The notes: generated by a model not told the origin, from the sequence alone. A stretch of 42,516 nucleotides of DNA from Trueperaceae bacterium (GCA_003556805.1 PWQI01000275.1:1-42516), one strand, 5' to 3'. Counted from the stretch's first letter, positions 24,674 through 35,777 are shown. A program made the numbers and translations.

Positions 24674-26296
24674 CCGCGGGAGGGGGCGCAGGACGCGCAG
24701 GCTGGTGCCGTCCAAGGCGACGTCGCCGCTGCCCCCTTCGCCGCCGAGGAGGTCTTCGAAGCCGCCCGCCGGCAGGCCCAACGTGCCGGCGTCCACGGTC
24801 GCCGCCCCCGCGCCGAGGTTCGCCACCACCAGGACGCGTTCACCTTCGTACGACCGCCAGACCGCGAGGAGCGAGCTCGGCAGCCCCTCGACGACCTGGA
24901 GATCGCCGTCGGCGAGGGCGTCAGACGCGGAGCGCAGTGCGACGAGGCGCACGTACCACTGCAGCAGCGAGTCGGGGTCGGCGCGCTGTGCTGCGACGCT
25001 GATGGTGGGATCGGTCGTCGATGGCGCTCGCCACGGCGGCGCGGCGCTGAAGCCACCGGACTCGTCGGCGCTCCAGCGCATGGGCGTGCGCTTGTCGGGA
25101 TCGATCTCGCTCGGCCCGTTGGGCAGACCGATCTCCTCGCCGTAGTACAGGAACGGCGTTCCGGGAAGGGTCAGCAGCAGCGCGGCGGCGAGGCGGATGC
25201 GCGCGCTGTCGCGCCGCAGCGGGCTGAGCGCGGTGGCGGGACGGGTGTGGTCGTGGTTCGCGAGGAAGGTGCCGCGCCAGGCGCCCGCCGGGTAAGCGTC
25301 TTCGTCCTGCTGGAGTTGGGCGCGCAGGCCGATGGCGCTGCGGCTCTGGACGGCTGCGTTCAGTTCCCGCCACAGCGGGTAGTTGAACGACATGTCGAGA
25401 CCGGCATCGCGGTGGTAGCCGGCGATGGCAGGCGTGGACGTCCACGTCTCGCCCACGATGAACGCACCCGGATGACGCGCGCGCAGAGCGGCGTTGAAGT
25501 CACGCACCCAGGCCAGGTTCTCGGGCGTGTTGGCGATGACCCCGTCGTCGCTCTCGATCACGTGCTGGATCGCGTCGACCCGGAAGCCGTCGACGCCGAG
25601 GTCGAGCCAGAAGGCAGCGATGTCGAGCATGGCTTCGGTCACGGCTGGATTGCGGTAGTTCAGGTCCGGCATTCCCCCCTCGAAGAGCCCGAGGTAGTAG
25701 GTGCCGTCGCCCGCGGCGTGCCATGCCGGCCCACCGCCGGTGCCGCGCCACGGCAACCGCTCGTCCGACCAGACGTACATCGCCCGGTACTCGGGGTCGC
25801 CCGCCACCGCTCGCTGGAACCAGGGGTGAGCGCTCGACGTGTGGTTCACGACCAGATCGAGCACGACGCGCAGGCCGCGTGAGTGAGCGGCATCGACGAA
25901 GACGAGGAAGTCCGCCATGCTGCCGTAGTCGGGGTTGATCGCGCGGTAGTCGGTGACGTCGTACCCGTGGTAGGTGGGGCTGGGATGGATCGGCATCAAC
26001 CACACGCCGGTGGCGCCCAGCGAGACCACGTGGTCGAGGCGCGAGGTCAGGCCGCGCAGGTCGCCGATGCCGTCGCCGCTGGTGTCGGCGAAGCTGCGCA
26101 CGAACACCTCGTAGTACCCCCCGGCGCTCGGATCGGTCGGCCAGCGCTGCTCGGGGGGCGGCGCCGTCCAGCCGCCCTCGCGAGCAGCGAGCGGTGGTGC
26201 GGCGTGCGTCGCGCCGAGCGCGGCGCCGAGCGCGACGACCAGCGCCACCACGAGCGCGACGAGGCGACGGGTGTCGGCGCGAAGACGCAGCGTCAC
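24671..26296 (-). CDS. Secreted GH13 alpha-amylase-family glycosidase
   Basis: A 541-residue protein with a signal peptide (ALVVALVVALGAALGATHA, about 14-32). The GH13 barrel holds the four conserved regions: DLVVNHT (147-153), GFRVDAIQH with nucleophile Asp241, VGETW with acid/base Glu283, and ANHDHTR with Asp349. YYEVFVRSFADTSGDGIGDL near residue 61 and NGPSEIDPDKRTPMRW further on are seen in oligo-1,6-glucosidase and maltogenic-type members. The C-terminal 80 residues form the usual beta domain. It acts outside the cytoplasm on starch-like glucans; exact bond specificity is not shown. The GTG start overlaps the stop of the M23 peptidase gene by 4 bases. Confidence 0.9.
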   Translation of the reverse strand: MTLRLRADTRRLVALVVALVVALGAALGATHAAPPLAAREGGWTAPPPEQRWPTDPSAGGYYEVFVRSFADTSGDGIGDLRGLTSRLDHVVSLGATGVWLMPIHPSPTYHGYDVTDYRAINPDYGSMADFLVFVDAAHSRGLRVVLDLVVNHTSSAHPWFQRAVAGDPEYRAMYVWSDERLPWRGTGGGPAWHAAGDGTYYLGLFEGGMPDLNYRNPAVTEAMLDIAAFWLDLGVDGFRVDAIQHVIESDDGVIANTPENLAWVRDFNAALRARHPGAFIVGETWTSTPAIAGYHRDAGLDMSFNYPLWRELNAAVQSRSAIGLRAQLQQDEDAYPAGAWRGTFLANHDHTRPATALSPLRRDSARIRLAAALLLTLPGTPFLYYGEEIGLPNGPSEIDPDKRTPMRWSADESGGFSAAPPWRAPSTTDPTISVAAQRADPDSLLQWYVRLVALRSASDALADGDLQVVEGLPSSLLAVWRSYEGERVLVVANLGAGAATVDAGTLGLPAGGFEDLLGGEGGSGDVALDGTSLRVLRPLPR

Positions 26297-27519
26297 GGCC
26301 CCTCCTCCTCACGCTCGATCGGTCCGCCTGGCCAGCGCCGATCGACCCACGCCAGCGGGGCCGTCGGGACCCCGTCGACGCGCATCTCCCAATGCAGGTG
26401 TGGCCCAGTCGAGAGACCGGTGCTGCCCACGAAACCGATCACCTGGCCGCGCTTCACGACGTCGCCCTCGGCGACGGCGAGGGCGGACTGGTGGAAGTAG
26501 AGGCTGGTGACGCCGAAGCCGTGGTCCAGGACCACGAGGCCCCCCTTGATCGGGTACATGCCGGCGACGCGCACCACGCCGTCGTTGGTGGCGTGGATGG
26601 GCGTGCCGGTCGGGGCGGCGATGTCGGTCCCGAGGTGGAAACTGACGGGCCCACCGGGCGCATAGCGCCGCGGCAGGCCGAAGGCGGACGTGGCTCGGCC
26701 CTCGAGTGGGAGCACGAACGTCCGAGCCCAACGCGGTTCGGGCCCGACCGCAGCGAAGGCGCGCTCCAGCGTCTCGGCCTCGAGTTCGCGCCCAGCCGGC
26801 GTGATGACCGCGAGGGTGCTGGCCGCAACGTTGAGCTCCTGAACGGGGTGCGGGTTGGCCTCGATCGTGACCACGCCGAGCACCTCGTGTTCGTCGCCGA
26901 AGGCGTCGATCACGACCCCGCGCACCGTGCGGACGCCGGGATCGGTCTGGAGGGGCACGGGGACCAGGACCGTCAACTCGTCGTGGCGGAGGAGGCCCGA
27001 GAGGCGCCGTCCGTCGAGTTCGAGGAAGGCGTCGACGACCTCGAGCATCGGCACGCGGGCCGGGTCGCCGCGCCAGGCGAGCCGCAGCGTCAGCGCGTCG
27101 CCGACGGTCAGCGTATCGGTGGAGGTGAGGCGCGGTGCGGGTGGCCAGGCCGCCCGGATCCTGCGGTCCTCGCGAGCCACGCGACCCGCGGCGTCCTCGG
27201 CCTCGACCTCGAGATCCCACGTTCCGGCCTCCGCCAGGAGCGACACGCGCAGGTCCTGCGTGACCTCCTCGATCGTCGTGTCGGCGTAGCGCACCCGCAC
27301 CGTGGCAGGCACGTCGACGGACACGAAGACGTCGAGCGGGCGACCGGCCACGGCGTCGTCGGGGGCCTCCAGGTAGATGCGCGGAGGCTCGCCGGGTGGC
27401 GCCGCCGAGCCCAGGACGAAGCCCAGCGCCACGCTCAGGATCGCTCCAACCACGATCAACGGCAGCATGCGAGGCCAACGGTTGGCTCGCTCGGTGCCGG
27501 GCACCGGCGGCGCGCTCAC
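26293..27519 (-). CDS. Membrane-anchored M23-family metallopeptidase
   Basis: About 408 residues. An N-terminal membrane segment (MLPLIVVGAILSVALGFVLG) is followed by immunoglobulin-like beta regions (about 45-220) and a C-terminal LytM/M23 domain. The zinc site is seen as SFHLGTDIAAP (first His and Asp) and GPHLHWEM (HxH), with SLYFHQS between. M23 enzymes cut peptidoglycan cross-links; the beta region may hold the wall or a partner. GTG at 27519 is 1 nt past the hpt stop; GTG at 27537 is an alternative overlapping hpt. Co-transcribed with hpt upstream and the amylase downstream. Confidence 0.85.
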   Translation of the reverse strand: MSAPPVPGTERANRWPRMLPLIVVGAILSVALGFVLGSAAPPGEPPRIYLEAPDDAVAGRPLDVFVSVDVPATVRVRYADTTIEEVTQDLRVSLLAEAGTWDLEVEAEDAAGRVAREDRRIRAAWPPAPRLTSTDTLTVGDALTLRLAWRGDPARVPMLEVVDAFLELDGRRLSGLLRHDELTVLVPVPLQTDPGVRTVRGVVIDAFGDEHEVLGVVTIEANPHPVQELNVAASTLAVITPAGRELEAETLERAFAAVGPEPRWARTFVLPLEGRATSAFGLPRRYAPGGPVSFHLGTDIAAPTGTPIHATNDGVVRVAGMYPIKGGLVVLDHGFGVTSLYFHQSALAVAEGDVVKRGQVIGFVGSTGLSTGPHLHWEMRVDGVPTAPLAWVDRRWPGGPIEREEEGP

Positions 27520-27520
27520 C

Positions 27521-28075
27521 TCACGGCTCGCTCTCACCGGATCGCAGGCTCGTCACGAAGGGCAGGTTGCGGTAGCGGTGATCGATGTCGAGACCGTATC
27601 CGTACACGTACGCGTCCTCGATCTCGAAGCCGAGGTAGTGGACCGGTACCTCGACCAGGCGACGCGACGGCTTCGACAGGAGCGACGCGACGCGCACGGA
27701 GCGCGGGCCGCGGCCCTGCAGGTAACCGAGCAGGTACTGCATCGTGAGTCCGGTGTCGACGATGTCCTCGACCAGCAGCACGTGCTTCCCCTTGAGCGAC
27801 TGATCGAGGTCCTTGACGAGCCTGACCTCGCCCGACGACTCGGTGCGCGAGCCGTAACTCGACACCGACAAGAAGTCGACGGTCAGCGGCAGCGCGATCG
27901 CCCGAACCAGGTCGGACATGAACGGGAACGCCCCGTTCAGGACGCAGACGACGTGCAGCGGCTCGGAGCCGTAATCGGCGGTGATCCGGGCCCCGAGTTC
28001 GCGCACGCGCGTGTCGAGCGCGTCGCGGCTGATCTGGACGGGTCCTGGACCTGGGGTGAGGTAGCGCTCGCTCAT
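27521..28075 (-). CDS. hpt: Hypoxanthine phosphoribosyltransferase
   Basis: A 184-residue type I phosphoribosyltransferase that salvages hypoxanthine and guanine with PRPP. The PRPP loop VLLVEDIVDTGLTM is in the middle, preceded by VVCVLNGAFPFMSDLVR, and followed by a C-terminal FEIEDAYVYGYGLDIDHRYRNLP segment that is characteristic of Hpt. The ATG at 28075 overlaps the stop of the pseudouridine synthase gene (TGATG), with GGAGA upstream. Confidence 0.95.
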   Translation of the reverse strand: MSERYLTPGPGPVQISRDALDTRVRELGARITADYGSEPLHVVCVLNGAFPFMSDLVRAIALPLTVDFLSVSSYGSRTESSGEVRLVKDLDQSLKGKHVLLVEDIVDTGLTMQYLLGYLQGRGPRSVRVASLLSKPSRRLVEVPVHYLGFEIEDAYVYGYGLDIDHRYRNLPFVTSLRSGESEP

Positions 28076-28842
28076 CAAGAGTGTCTCCGGCGCGCGCCGG
28101 TTCGACGGGCCTCGGCACGGCCCGGGTCGCGACCGGCGACGTCCCGAGTATACCGGAGCCGCTCCACCTCCTCGGCGCCGAGTTCGCGCCACGCACCGGC
28201 TGGCAGGTCGCCGAGCGGCAGCGAACCGACATGCGTTCGCAACAGCCGTTCGACCGGCGCACCGACCGCGGCGAACATCCGTCGCACCTGGCGCTTCCTG
28301 CCCTCGCGCAGCACGAGCATGGCGCCGCCCGCGACCGGCCGGACCGCATCGGCGCGCGCCCAACCGTCGTCGAGCAGCACGCCGTCTCGCAGGCGGGCCA
28401 GCGCCTCGGCGTCGGGCGTGCCAGCGAGGCACCACACCCGGTACGTCTTGGCGTGACCGTAGCGCGGGTGGGTGAGGCGCAGCGTCAACGCTCCATCGGT
28501 GGTCAGGAGGAGCAGACCCTCGCTGTCGAGATCGAGGCGGCCGACCGGGTGCATCCCCGCGACCGGCGGCAACAGGTCGAACACCGTCCGGCGTCCGCGT
28601 TCGTCGGCGGCGCTCGTCACGACGCCACGCGGCTTGTGGAGGGCGAACGTCCGGTGGTCGGCAGCCGGTTCGACGACCCGGCCGTCGACCCGCAGCTCGT
28701 CACCGGGGGCGACGCGGTCGCCGAGCACCGCACGGCGGCCACCGATCGTCACGCGTCCGGCCGCGATCAACGCCTCGGCCCCACGACGGCTCGCGACGCC
28801 GGCCCGCGCCAACACCTTCTGCACCCTCACGCCAGGCGTCAC
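28075..28842 (-). CDS. Pseudouridine synthase of the RsuA/RluB/E/F family
   Basis: A 255-residue RNA modification enzyme. An S4 RNA-binding domain opens the protein (VRVQKVLARAGVASRRGAEALI), and the catalytic motif GRLDLDSEGLLLLTTDG carries the active Asp. Later HPRYGHAKTYRVW and EGRKRQVRRMF are family-typical. RluB-like action on 23S rRNA is the best guess, but RsuA or RluE/F specificity cannot be excluded. GTG start with a TATCCT box 6 nt upstream (leaderless). Leads an operon with hpt, the M23 peptidase and the amylase. Confidence 0.9.
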   Translation of the reverse strand: MTPGVRVQKVLARAGVASRRGAEALIAAGRVTIGGRRAVLGDRVAPGDELRVDGRVVEPAADHRTFALHKPRGVVTSAADERGRRTVFDLLPPVAGMHPVGRLDLDSEGLLLLTTDGALTLRLTHPRYGHAKTYRVWCLAGTPDAEALARLRDGVLLDDGWARADAVRPVAGGAMLVLREGRKRQVRRMFAAVGAPVERLLRTHVGSLPLGDLPAGAWRELGAEEVERLRYTRDVAGRDPGRAEARRTGARRRHS

Positions 28843-28848
28843 TCGCTC

Positions 28849-28854
28849 AGGATA
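28849..28854 (-). promoter_or_regulatory. -10 box of the pseudouridine synthase gene (leaderless layout)
   Basis: Minus-strand TATCCT, 6 nt, GTG at 28842. It faces the aminopeptidase promoter across about 35 bp. Confidence 0.6.
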
Positions 28855-28888
28855 CCGGTCGATCGCGTCGGAGACGACGAGGTGCCCG

Positions 28889-28897
28889 TGGTAGCGT
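28889..28897 (+). promoter_or_regulatory. Extended -10 promoter of the M29 aminopeptidase gene
   Basis: TGG-TAGCGT, 7 nt, ATG at 28905. Confidence 0.6.
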
Positions 28898-28904
28898 CGC
28901 CCAC

Positions 28905-29990
28905 ATGCTGCACCCCCTGCATGAGCGCTACGCAGACCTGCTCGTCGGTTACTGCACGTCCGTCCGCGAAGGCGACGTCGTCAGCATCAACGTCGAGAGC
29001 GAGGCGCTGCCGATGGCGCGGGCGCTCACGACCGCCGTGCTGCGCGCCGGCGCCCGGCCACTGCTTCGCATCACGTACCCGCAGTACGAGGCCGATCTCG
29101 TCACCCTCGCCAGCGACGCCTACCTCGCGGCGGAGCCGGTCGTCGAACTCGAGGAGATCCGCCGCACCGACGCCTTCATCCGCGTCGCCGCACCACACGA
29201 CCTGCGCGCCATGCAGGGCGTGGACAAGTCACGCATCGCCCGCCTCGCCAAGCACCGCGAGAGCGTCCAAGAGCACCGCATTGACCACACCCGCTGGGTG
29301 GGCACGCTCTACCCCACCGTCGCCGGCGCCGTGTCGGCAGGCATGGGCCTCGACGAGTTCGAGGCCTTCGTGTTCGGCGCGATGTATCTCGACGACGCCG
29401 ATCCCGTCGCCCGCTGGAGCGAGCTTCGCGACCTTCAGGCGACGCTGATCGAACGCCTGGCCCGGGCGCGGACGCTCCGCATCGTCAAGGACAACACCGA
29501 CATCACGCTTTCCGTGGCGGGGCGGTCGTGGGTCAACTCGGACGGGAAGCGCAACATGCCCTCGGGCGAGGTCTTCACGGGACCCATCGAGGACAGTGCA
29601 GAGGGCGTCGTGCGCTTCGACGTGCCGAGCAGCGTCAGCGGGACGGTGGTCAGCGGCGTGCAGCTGCGCTTCGAGCGCGGTGTGGTGGTGGAGGCCTCCG
29701 CCGAACAGGGTGAGGACCTGCTGTTGGCGCAGCTCGACGTCGACGCAGGCGCACGGCGCTTGGGCGAGGTCGGGATCGGCACCAACGCCAAGATCCAGCG
29801 CGCGATCATGAGCACGCTGTTCGACGAGAAGATCGGAGGCACGGTGCACCTCGCGCTCGGTCGCTCGTACGTCGAGACGGGCGGTGTGAACACCAGCAGC
29901 CTGCACTGGGACCTCATCACCGACCTTCGCCAGGGCGGGCGGATCGAGCTCGACGGCGAACCCTTCCAGGTCGACGGCCGGTTCGTCTGA
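28905..29990 (+). CDS. M29-family aminopeptidase (aminopeptidase T type)
   Basis: A 361-residue thermophilic-type metallo-aminopeptidase. Characteristic segments are MPSGEVFTGPIEDSAEG (metal-binding Glu), the ASAEQGEDLL region, LGEVGIGTNAKI and a C-terminal GRSYVETGGVNTSSLHWDLI that supplies the His and Asp ligands. The family was first known from Thermus aquaticus aminopeptidase T and is common in Deinococcota. It removes N-terminal residues from peptides in the cytoplasm; no signal peptide is present. ATG start with a leaderless promoter. Confidence 0.93.
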   Translation: MLHPLHERYADLLVGYCTSVREGDVVSINVESEALPMARALTTAVLRAGARPLLRITYPQYEADLVTLASDAYLAAEPVVELEEIRRTDAFIRVAAPHDLRAMQGVDKSRIARLAKHRESVQEHRIDHTRWVGTLYPTVAGAVSAGMGLDEFEAFVFGAMYLDDADPVARWSELRDLQATLIERLARARTLRIVKDNTDITLSVAGRSWVNSDGKRNMPSGEVFTGPIEDSAEGVVRFDVPSSVSGTVVSGVQLRFERGVVVEASAEQGEDLLLAQLDVDAGARRLGEVGIGTNAKIQRAIMSTLFDEKIGGTVHLALGRSYVETGGVNTSSLHWDLITDLRQGGRIELDGEPFQVDGRFV

Positions 29991-30003
29991 CGCGCCTCGG
30001 GAC

Positions 30004-30033
30004 TTGCGCCGGATCGGTGCCGGGCGCTACACT
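30004..30033 (+). promoter_or_regulatory. Promoter of the tRNA-Leu gene
   Basis: TTGCGC (30004-30009), 18-bp spacer, TACACT (30028-30033), about 90 nt upstream of the mature tRNA. The leader between shows no ORF that I can support. Confidence 0.55.
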
Positions 30034-30123
30034 CTGTTCTTGTCGCTCACGACCACGCCCAGCGCCGCACGGCGCCGTGTGGTCTGGGGTCCGGGTCCTG
30101 TCTGGACGCTGTGAGCGCGCCGC

Positions 30124-30210
30124 GCCGAAGTGGCGGAATTGGTAGACGCGCACGATTCAGGGTCGTGTGTCCGCGAGGACGTGTGGGTTCAAGTCCCACC
30201 TTCGGCACCA
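30124..30210 (+). tRNA. tRNA-Leu (CAG)
   Basis: 87 nt with encoded CCA. Acceptor GCCGAAG pairs with CTTCGGC; the anticodon stem CACGA/TCGTG encloses loop TTCAGGG, giving anticodon CAG. A long variable arm (GTGTCCGCGAGGAC region) and T loop GGTTCAAGTCC are as expected for a class II leucine tRNA. Confidence 0.97.
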
Positions 30211-30217
30211 ACCGAGA

Positions 30218-30244
30218 GGCCCCGGAAGCGTCGCTTCCGGGGCC
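30218..30244 (+). terminator. Hairpin terminator after tRNA-Leu
   Basis: GGCCCCGGAAGC pairs perfectly with GCTTCCGGGGCC around a 3-nt loop, followed by a weak T-rich stretch (TTCCGTTCG). It may also stop glyS transcription on the other strand. Confidence 0.8.
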
Positions 30245-30274
30245 TTCCGTTCGTAGCGATGCGCTACCGCGCGC

Positions 30275-32404
30275 TCACGCCTCGGCCGGAGCCTCGAGGT
30301 ACGACAACGCTCCCAAGTCGCTCAGCGCATCCGCCACCTCGCCGAGGAGGGCGAGGCGATTGCCTCTGACCTCGGCGTCGTCGACCATCACCATCACGCC
30401 CTCGAAGAAGGCGTCGAGCGGCGTCTTGAGGCGCACGACTTCGGCGACAGCCGCGTCGAGGCCGTGCAGTTCCGCTCCGGGTCCGTGGCCCAGATCCCAC
30501 GGCGCGAGTTGCTTGCGAACACCCGCCATCAGCCGCTCGACGCCGCGCCGCGCCTCCGGGAGCGCGTCGTGTAGCGGCCCCTCGACGGGGTCACGGAAGA
30601 GCCCGGGCTTGACTCGTGCTGCGCCGCCGGTCTGCTTGGCCAAATTGGCGGCGCGCTTGTGGAGGGTGAGGAGGTCGGAGAACCCGGGCACTGCCACGAG
30701 GCCCTGGAGGAGATGCGCGCGCCTGGCGGCGCCGATGACCGAGCGCGAGCCGTGCACGGCGGCGCGGACCACCATCGGTGCGATCCCCTCCTCGGCGAGC
30801 AGGCCGGCGACGCGGTCCCAGAGGTAGCGCTCGACGTCGGCGAGGACGTCGTCCTCGACCACTGGCGCGGAGTACGAACTGGCCACCGCCTGGAGCACCT
30901 TCGGTAGCGGGACACGCCACCCCTGTGCCGTCAGGGTACGAAGCGCGCCGAGCGCTGCGCGGCGCACGCCGAAGGGATCGGCCGAGCCGCTCGGACGTCG
31001 TCCGATCGCGAAGAACCCCGTCACCGTGTCGAGCCTGTCGGCGATGGACAGCAGGGCCCCGACCCGGCTCGCGGCGAGCGCGCCGCTCGGACCGCGCGGC
31101 AAGACCCCGTCCTCCAGTGCGATCGCGACCGCCTCGGGCAAGCCCTCCGCACGCGCGTAGGCACAGCCCATCGTGCCTTCGAGTTCGGGGAGCTCGTACA
31201 CCATCTGCGTCGCCAGGTCCGCGCGGAAGAGCGGCAGCGCCTGCTTGAGCACCGCGGCCTCCTCCTTGCTGACGCCGAGCAGCTCGGCGAGCCGGCGCGT
31301 CGCCTTCGCCACCCGCGCGACCTTGTCGGCCATCGATCCGAGCTCCTTGTGGAACGCGATGCCGGCCAACGCCCAGGCATGCTGTGCCAGCGTGGCGCGC
31401 CGATCGGCGTCCCAGAAGAAGCGCGCGTCGTCGAGCCGTCCGCGCAGCACCTGCTCGTACCCAGCGCGCACCACCGTGTCGTCGGAAACACGATTGTTCG
31501 AGACCGCGACGAACGAAGCCGCGAGGCTGCCACCCTGCTCGCGGGTCGGGAAGAAGCGTTGGTGGTGGATCATCACCGTCGCGAGCACGGCCTCCGGCAG
31601 GTCGAGGAAACGCGCGTCGAACGAGCCGAGGATCGCGCTGGGCGACTCGACCAGGTCGGTGACCTCTTCTTCGAGCGCGTGGTCGCGCTCGAGCAGGAGC
31701 CCCGCCGTCGCGGCCGCCGACTCGGCGGACGCGATCACGGAGGCCTTGCGCTCGCTGCGGTCCGCGCTGACCGAGGCGCGATCAAGCGCGTCCGGGTAGT
31801 CGCCGGCGTGGGCGAGCTCGACCGGTCCTTCGTGCAAGAAGCGATGGCCGCGGCTGGTGCGCCCCGCCTCGATGCCCGCGAAGCGCACCGGGACGACGGC
31901 GTCGTCGAGCAGCGCGACCAGCCACGCCAGCGGCCGGACGAAGGCGACGTCGCCATCGCCCCAGCGCATCTTGCGTGGCGCGGGGAGGTCGTCGATCACG
32001 CCGGCGAGCAGCGGTGGCAGCAGCTCCGCGGCGGGATCGCCTCCGAGCTCGCGGCGGGCGAAGACGTACCGACCCTTGTCGGTCTCCTCGACCAGCAGGT
32101 CGGCCGGATCGACGCCGCTCGCGCGTGCGAAGCCGATCGCCGCCTTGGTGGGCCTGCCGTTCGCGTCGAAGGCGGCACTTTCGGCTGGCCCGCGCCGGAC
32201 GTCTGGGCGGCGCTCGCTGAACGCTGCCAGGTCGTCGACCAGCACGGCCAAGCGCCGGGGCGTCGAGAAGCGGCGGATCGCGCCGTGAGCGAGCCCGGCA
32301 CCACCGAGGCGCGCCGACACGATGCCGACGATCGCGTCGTCCGCGTGTCGCACGAACCAGCTCGGCAGCTCCTCGGTCCCGATCTCGAAGAGCAGCGTGG
32401 CCAT
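30275..32404 (-). CDS. glyS: Glycyl-tRNA synthetase beta subunit
   Basis: A 709-residue subunit of the alpha2-beta2 enzyme that charges tRNA-Gly. The opening [18 protein letters not shown] is the family signature, and the body has TPRRLAVLVDDLA, KMRWGDGDVAFVRPLAWLVALL and RFLHEGPV. The C-terminal third carries an HD-like and anticodon-binding region with DPFGVRRAALG (about 560) and an ending rich in small residues. The ATG at 32404 shares a base with the glyQ stop (TGATG), so the subunits are made together. The longer open frame that reaches 33217 runs through glyQ in another frame and is not real. Confidence 0.96.
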   Translation of the reverse strand: MATLLFEIGTEELPSWFVRHADDAIVGIVSARLGGAGLAHGAIRRFSTPRRLAVLVDDLAAFSERRPDVRRGPAESAAFDANGRPTKAAIGFARASGVDPADLLVEETDKGRYVFARRELGGDPAAELLPPLLAGVIDDLPAPRKMRWGDGDVAFVRPLAWLVALLDDAVVPVRFAGIEAGRTSRGHRFLHEGPVELAHAGDYPDALDRASVSADRSERKASVIASAESAAATAGLLLERDHALEEEVTDLVESPSAILGSFDARFLDLPEAVLATVMIHHQRFFPTREQGGSLAASFVAVSNNRVSDDTVVRAGYEQVLRGRLDDARFFWDADRRATLAQHAWALAGIAFHKELGSMADKVARVAKATRRLAELLGVSKEEAAVLKQALPLFRADLATQMVYELPELEGTMGCAYARAEGLPEAVAIALEDGVLPRGPSGALAASRVGALLSIADRLDTVTGFFAIGRRPSGSADPFGVRRAALGALRTLTAQGWRVPLPKVLQAVASSYSAPVVEDDVLADVERYLWDRVAGLLAEEGIAPMVVRAAVHGSRSVIGAARRAHLLQGLVAVPGFSDLLTLHKRAANLAKQTGGAARVKPGLFRDPVEGPLHDALPEARRGVERLMAGVRKQLAPWDLGHGPGAELHGLDAAVAEVVRLKTPLDAFFEGVMVMVDDAEVRGNRLALLGEVADALSDLGALSYLEAPAEA

Positions 32405-33270
32405 CAGGCGACCTCGGCCGGCGCAGCGGCAGCGCGCGCTGACAGGTAGGCGCGAGCGCAGGCCTCGGTCAGGCGCCGCACCCGTTGCACGAAGCCCTGA
32501 CGCTCGGTGTGCGAGAGCACCCCGCGGGCATCGAGCAGGTTGAAGGCATGCGAACAGCGCAGGGCGAACTCGTAGGCGGGGTGGACGAGGTCCAGCCCGA
32601 GGAGGCGCTGCGTCTCGGCCTCGAAGCGATCGAAGAGCAGGCGCTGCAGGTCGGCGTCGACGTGGTCGAAGTTGTACGCGCAGTGCTGGCGCTCGAAGTC
32701 GGCGCGCATGTCGCCGAGCGTCACGCCCGGCGCGACCTCGACGTCGAACGCGTGCTCTACCCCTTGGAGGTACATCGCGAGGCGCTCGAGGCCGTACGTG
32801 AGCTCGACCGAGACCGGAGCGCAGTCGATCCCACCGATCTGTTGGAAGTACGTGAACTGCGTGATCTCCATGCCGTCCATCCACACCTCCCAACCCAGGC
32901 CCCAGGCACCGAGGGTCGGCGACTCCCAGTTGTCCTCGACGAAGCGGATGTCGTGAGCCAGCGGGTCGATGCCGAGGTGGTAGAGCGAGGCGAGGTAGGT
33001 GTCTTGCACGTCGGATGGCGACGGCTTGAGCACCACCTGGTACTGGTAGTAGTACTGGAAGCGGTACGGGTTCTGGCCGTAGCGGCCGTCGGCCGGGCGT
33101 CGGCTCGGTGCGATGCCCGCGACGCGCCATGGTTCTGGACCGAGGGCGCGCAGGAACGTCGTCGGGTAGAAGGTGCCGGCGCCGACTTCGGTGTCGTGCG
33201 GGGGGGCGATGACACAACCCCGGTCGGCCCAGAACCGGTCGAGCGCCATCGTCATCTCTTGGAATCGCAT
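32404..33270 (-). CDS. glyQ: Glycyl-tRNA synthetase alpha subunit
   Basis: A 288-residue catalytic subunit. Start [19 protein letters not shown] is typical, followed by [38 protein letters not shown] and [20 protein letters not shown], which carry the class II active site. The ATG has a strong GGAGGAACC ribosome site. The upstream 107 bp to the clpC promoter hold no T-box-like element that I can recognise. Heterotetrameric GlyRS differs from the single-chain enzyme known from Thermus and Deinococcus. Confidence 0.96.
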   Translation of the reverse strand: MRFQEMTMALDRFWADRGCVIAPPHDTEVGAGTFYPTTFLRALGPEPWRVAGIAPSRRPADGRYGQNPYRFQYYYQYQVVLKPSPSDVQDTYLASLYHLGIDPLAHDIRFVEDNWESPTLGAWGLGWEVWMDGMEITQFTYFQQIGGIDCAPVSVELTYGLERLAMYLQGVEHAFDVEVAPGVTLGDMRADFERQHCAYNFDHVDADLQRLLFDRFEAETQRLLGLDLVHPAYEFALRCSHAFNLLDARGVLSHTERQGFVQRVRRLTEACARAYLSARAAAAPAEVA

Positions 33271-33365
33271 GATGGTTCCTCCGCGCGCGCGCTGGGTGAG
33301 GCGTGCATGAACACGTGCTGAACGAGATTGTTACGCATGTCCTACCCTCACCACCGTCGACCGCG

Positions 33366-33371
33366 TACTAT
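33366..33371 (+). promoter_or_regulatory. -10 box upstream of the clpC leader ORF
   Basis: TACTAT, 6 nt, ATG of a 35-codon ORF (leaderless layout). No good -35 is visible. Confidence 0.55.
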
Positions 33372-33377
33372 AGCACC

Positions 33378-33481
33378 ATGCGGCCGATCACCACAAAGCC
33401 CGTTCCAGACGGCGTTCACGCCCACCCACACGGGCCTTTCGGTGCGTTCGAGCCTGGCCGTCACCCCTCCAAGGCCGCGCC

Positions 33482-33485
<4 letters not shown>
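33378..33485 (+). CDS. Small leader ORF of clpC (35 residues)
   Basis: The ATG at 33378 follows a -10 box by 6 nt and the ORF runs to the TGA at 33483-33485, which overlaps the clpC GTG (GTGA). The peptide is rich in Pro and His (for example GVHAHPHGP) and has no known domain. Overlap implies that ribosomes finishing it can restart on clpC. It could be a regulatory leader peptide, a true small protein, or chance; conservation would decide. Confidence 0.45.
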
Positions 33486-35689
<2,204 letters not shown>

Positions 35690-35710
35690 CGCAGGCCGTC
35701 TGGATGACGC

Positions 35711-35716
35711 TATGCT
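35711..35716 (+). promoter_or_regulatory. -10 box upstream of the radA leader ORF
   Basis: TATGCT, 7 nt, ATG of a 17-codon ORF. Confidence 0.5.
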
Positions 35717-35723
35717 GACGCGC

Positions 35724-35777
35724 ATGACTGACGGTGCGGAGGTCCCTCCGGAGTGGTGGTCGCGATGGCGAAACTGA
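35724..35777 (+). CDS. Small leader ORF of radA (17 residues)
   Basis: Leaderless-type ATG at 35724; the ORF reads MTDGAEVPPEWWSRWRN and stops at 35775-35777, ten bases inside radA in another frame. It has three Trp codons, two of them adjacent after a Pro-Pro pair. Inside it, CGGAGG (35737-35742) can pair with CCTCCG (35745-35750), a small hairpin. Function unproven; it may be a translational attenuator for radA. Confidence 0.35.
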   Translation: MTDGAEVPPEWWSRWRN

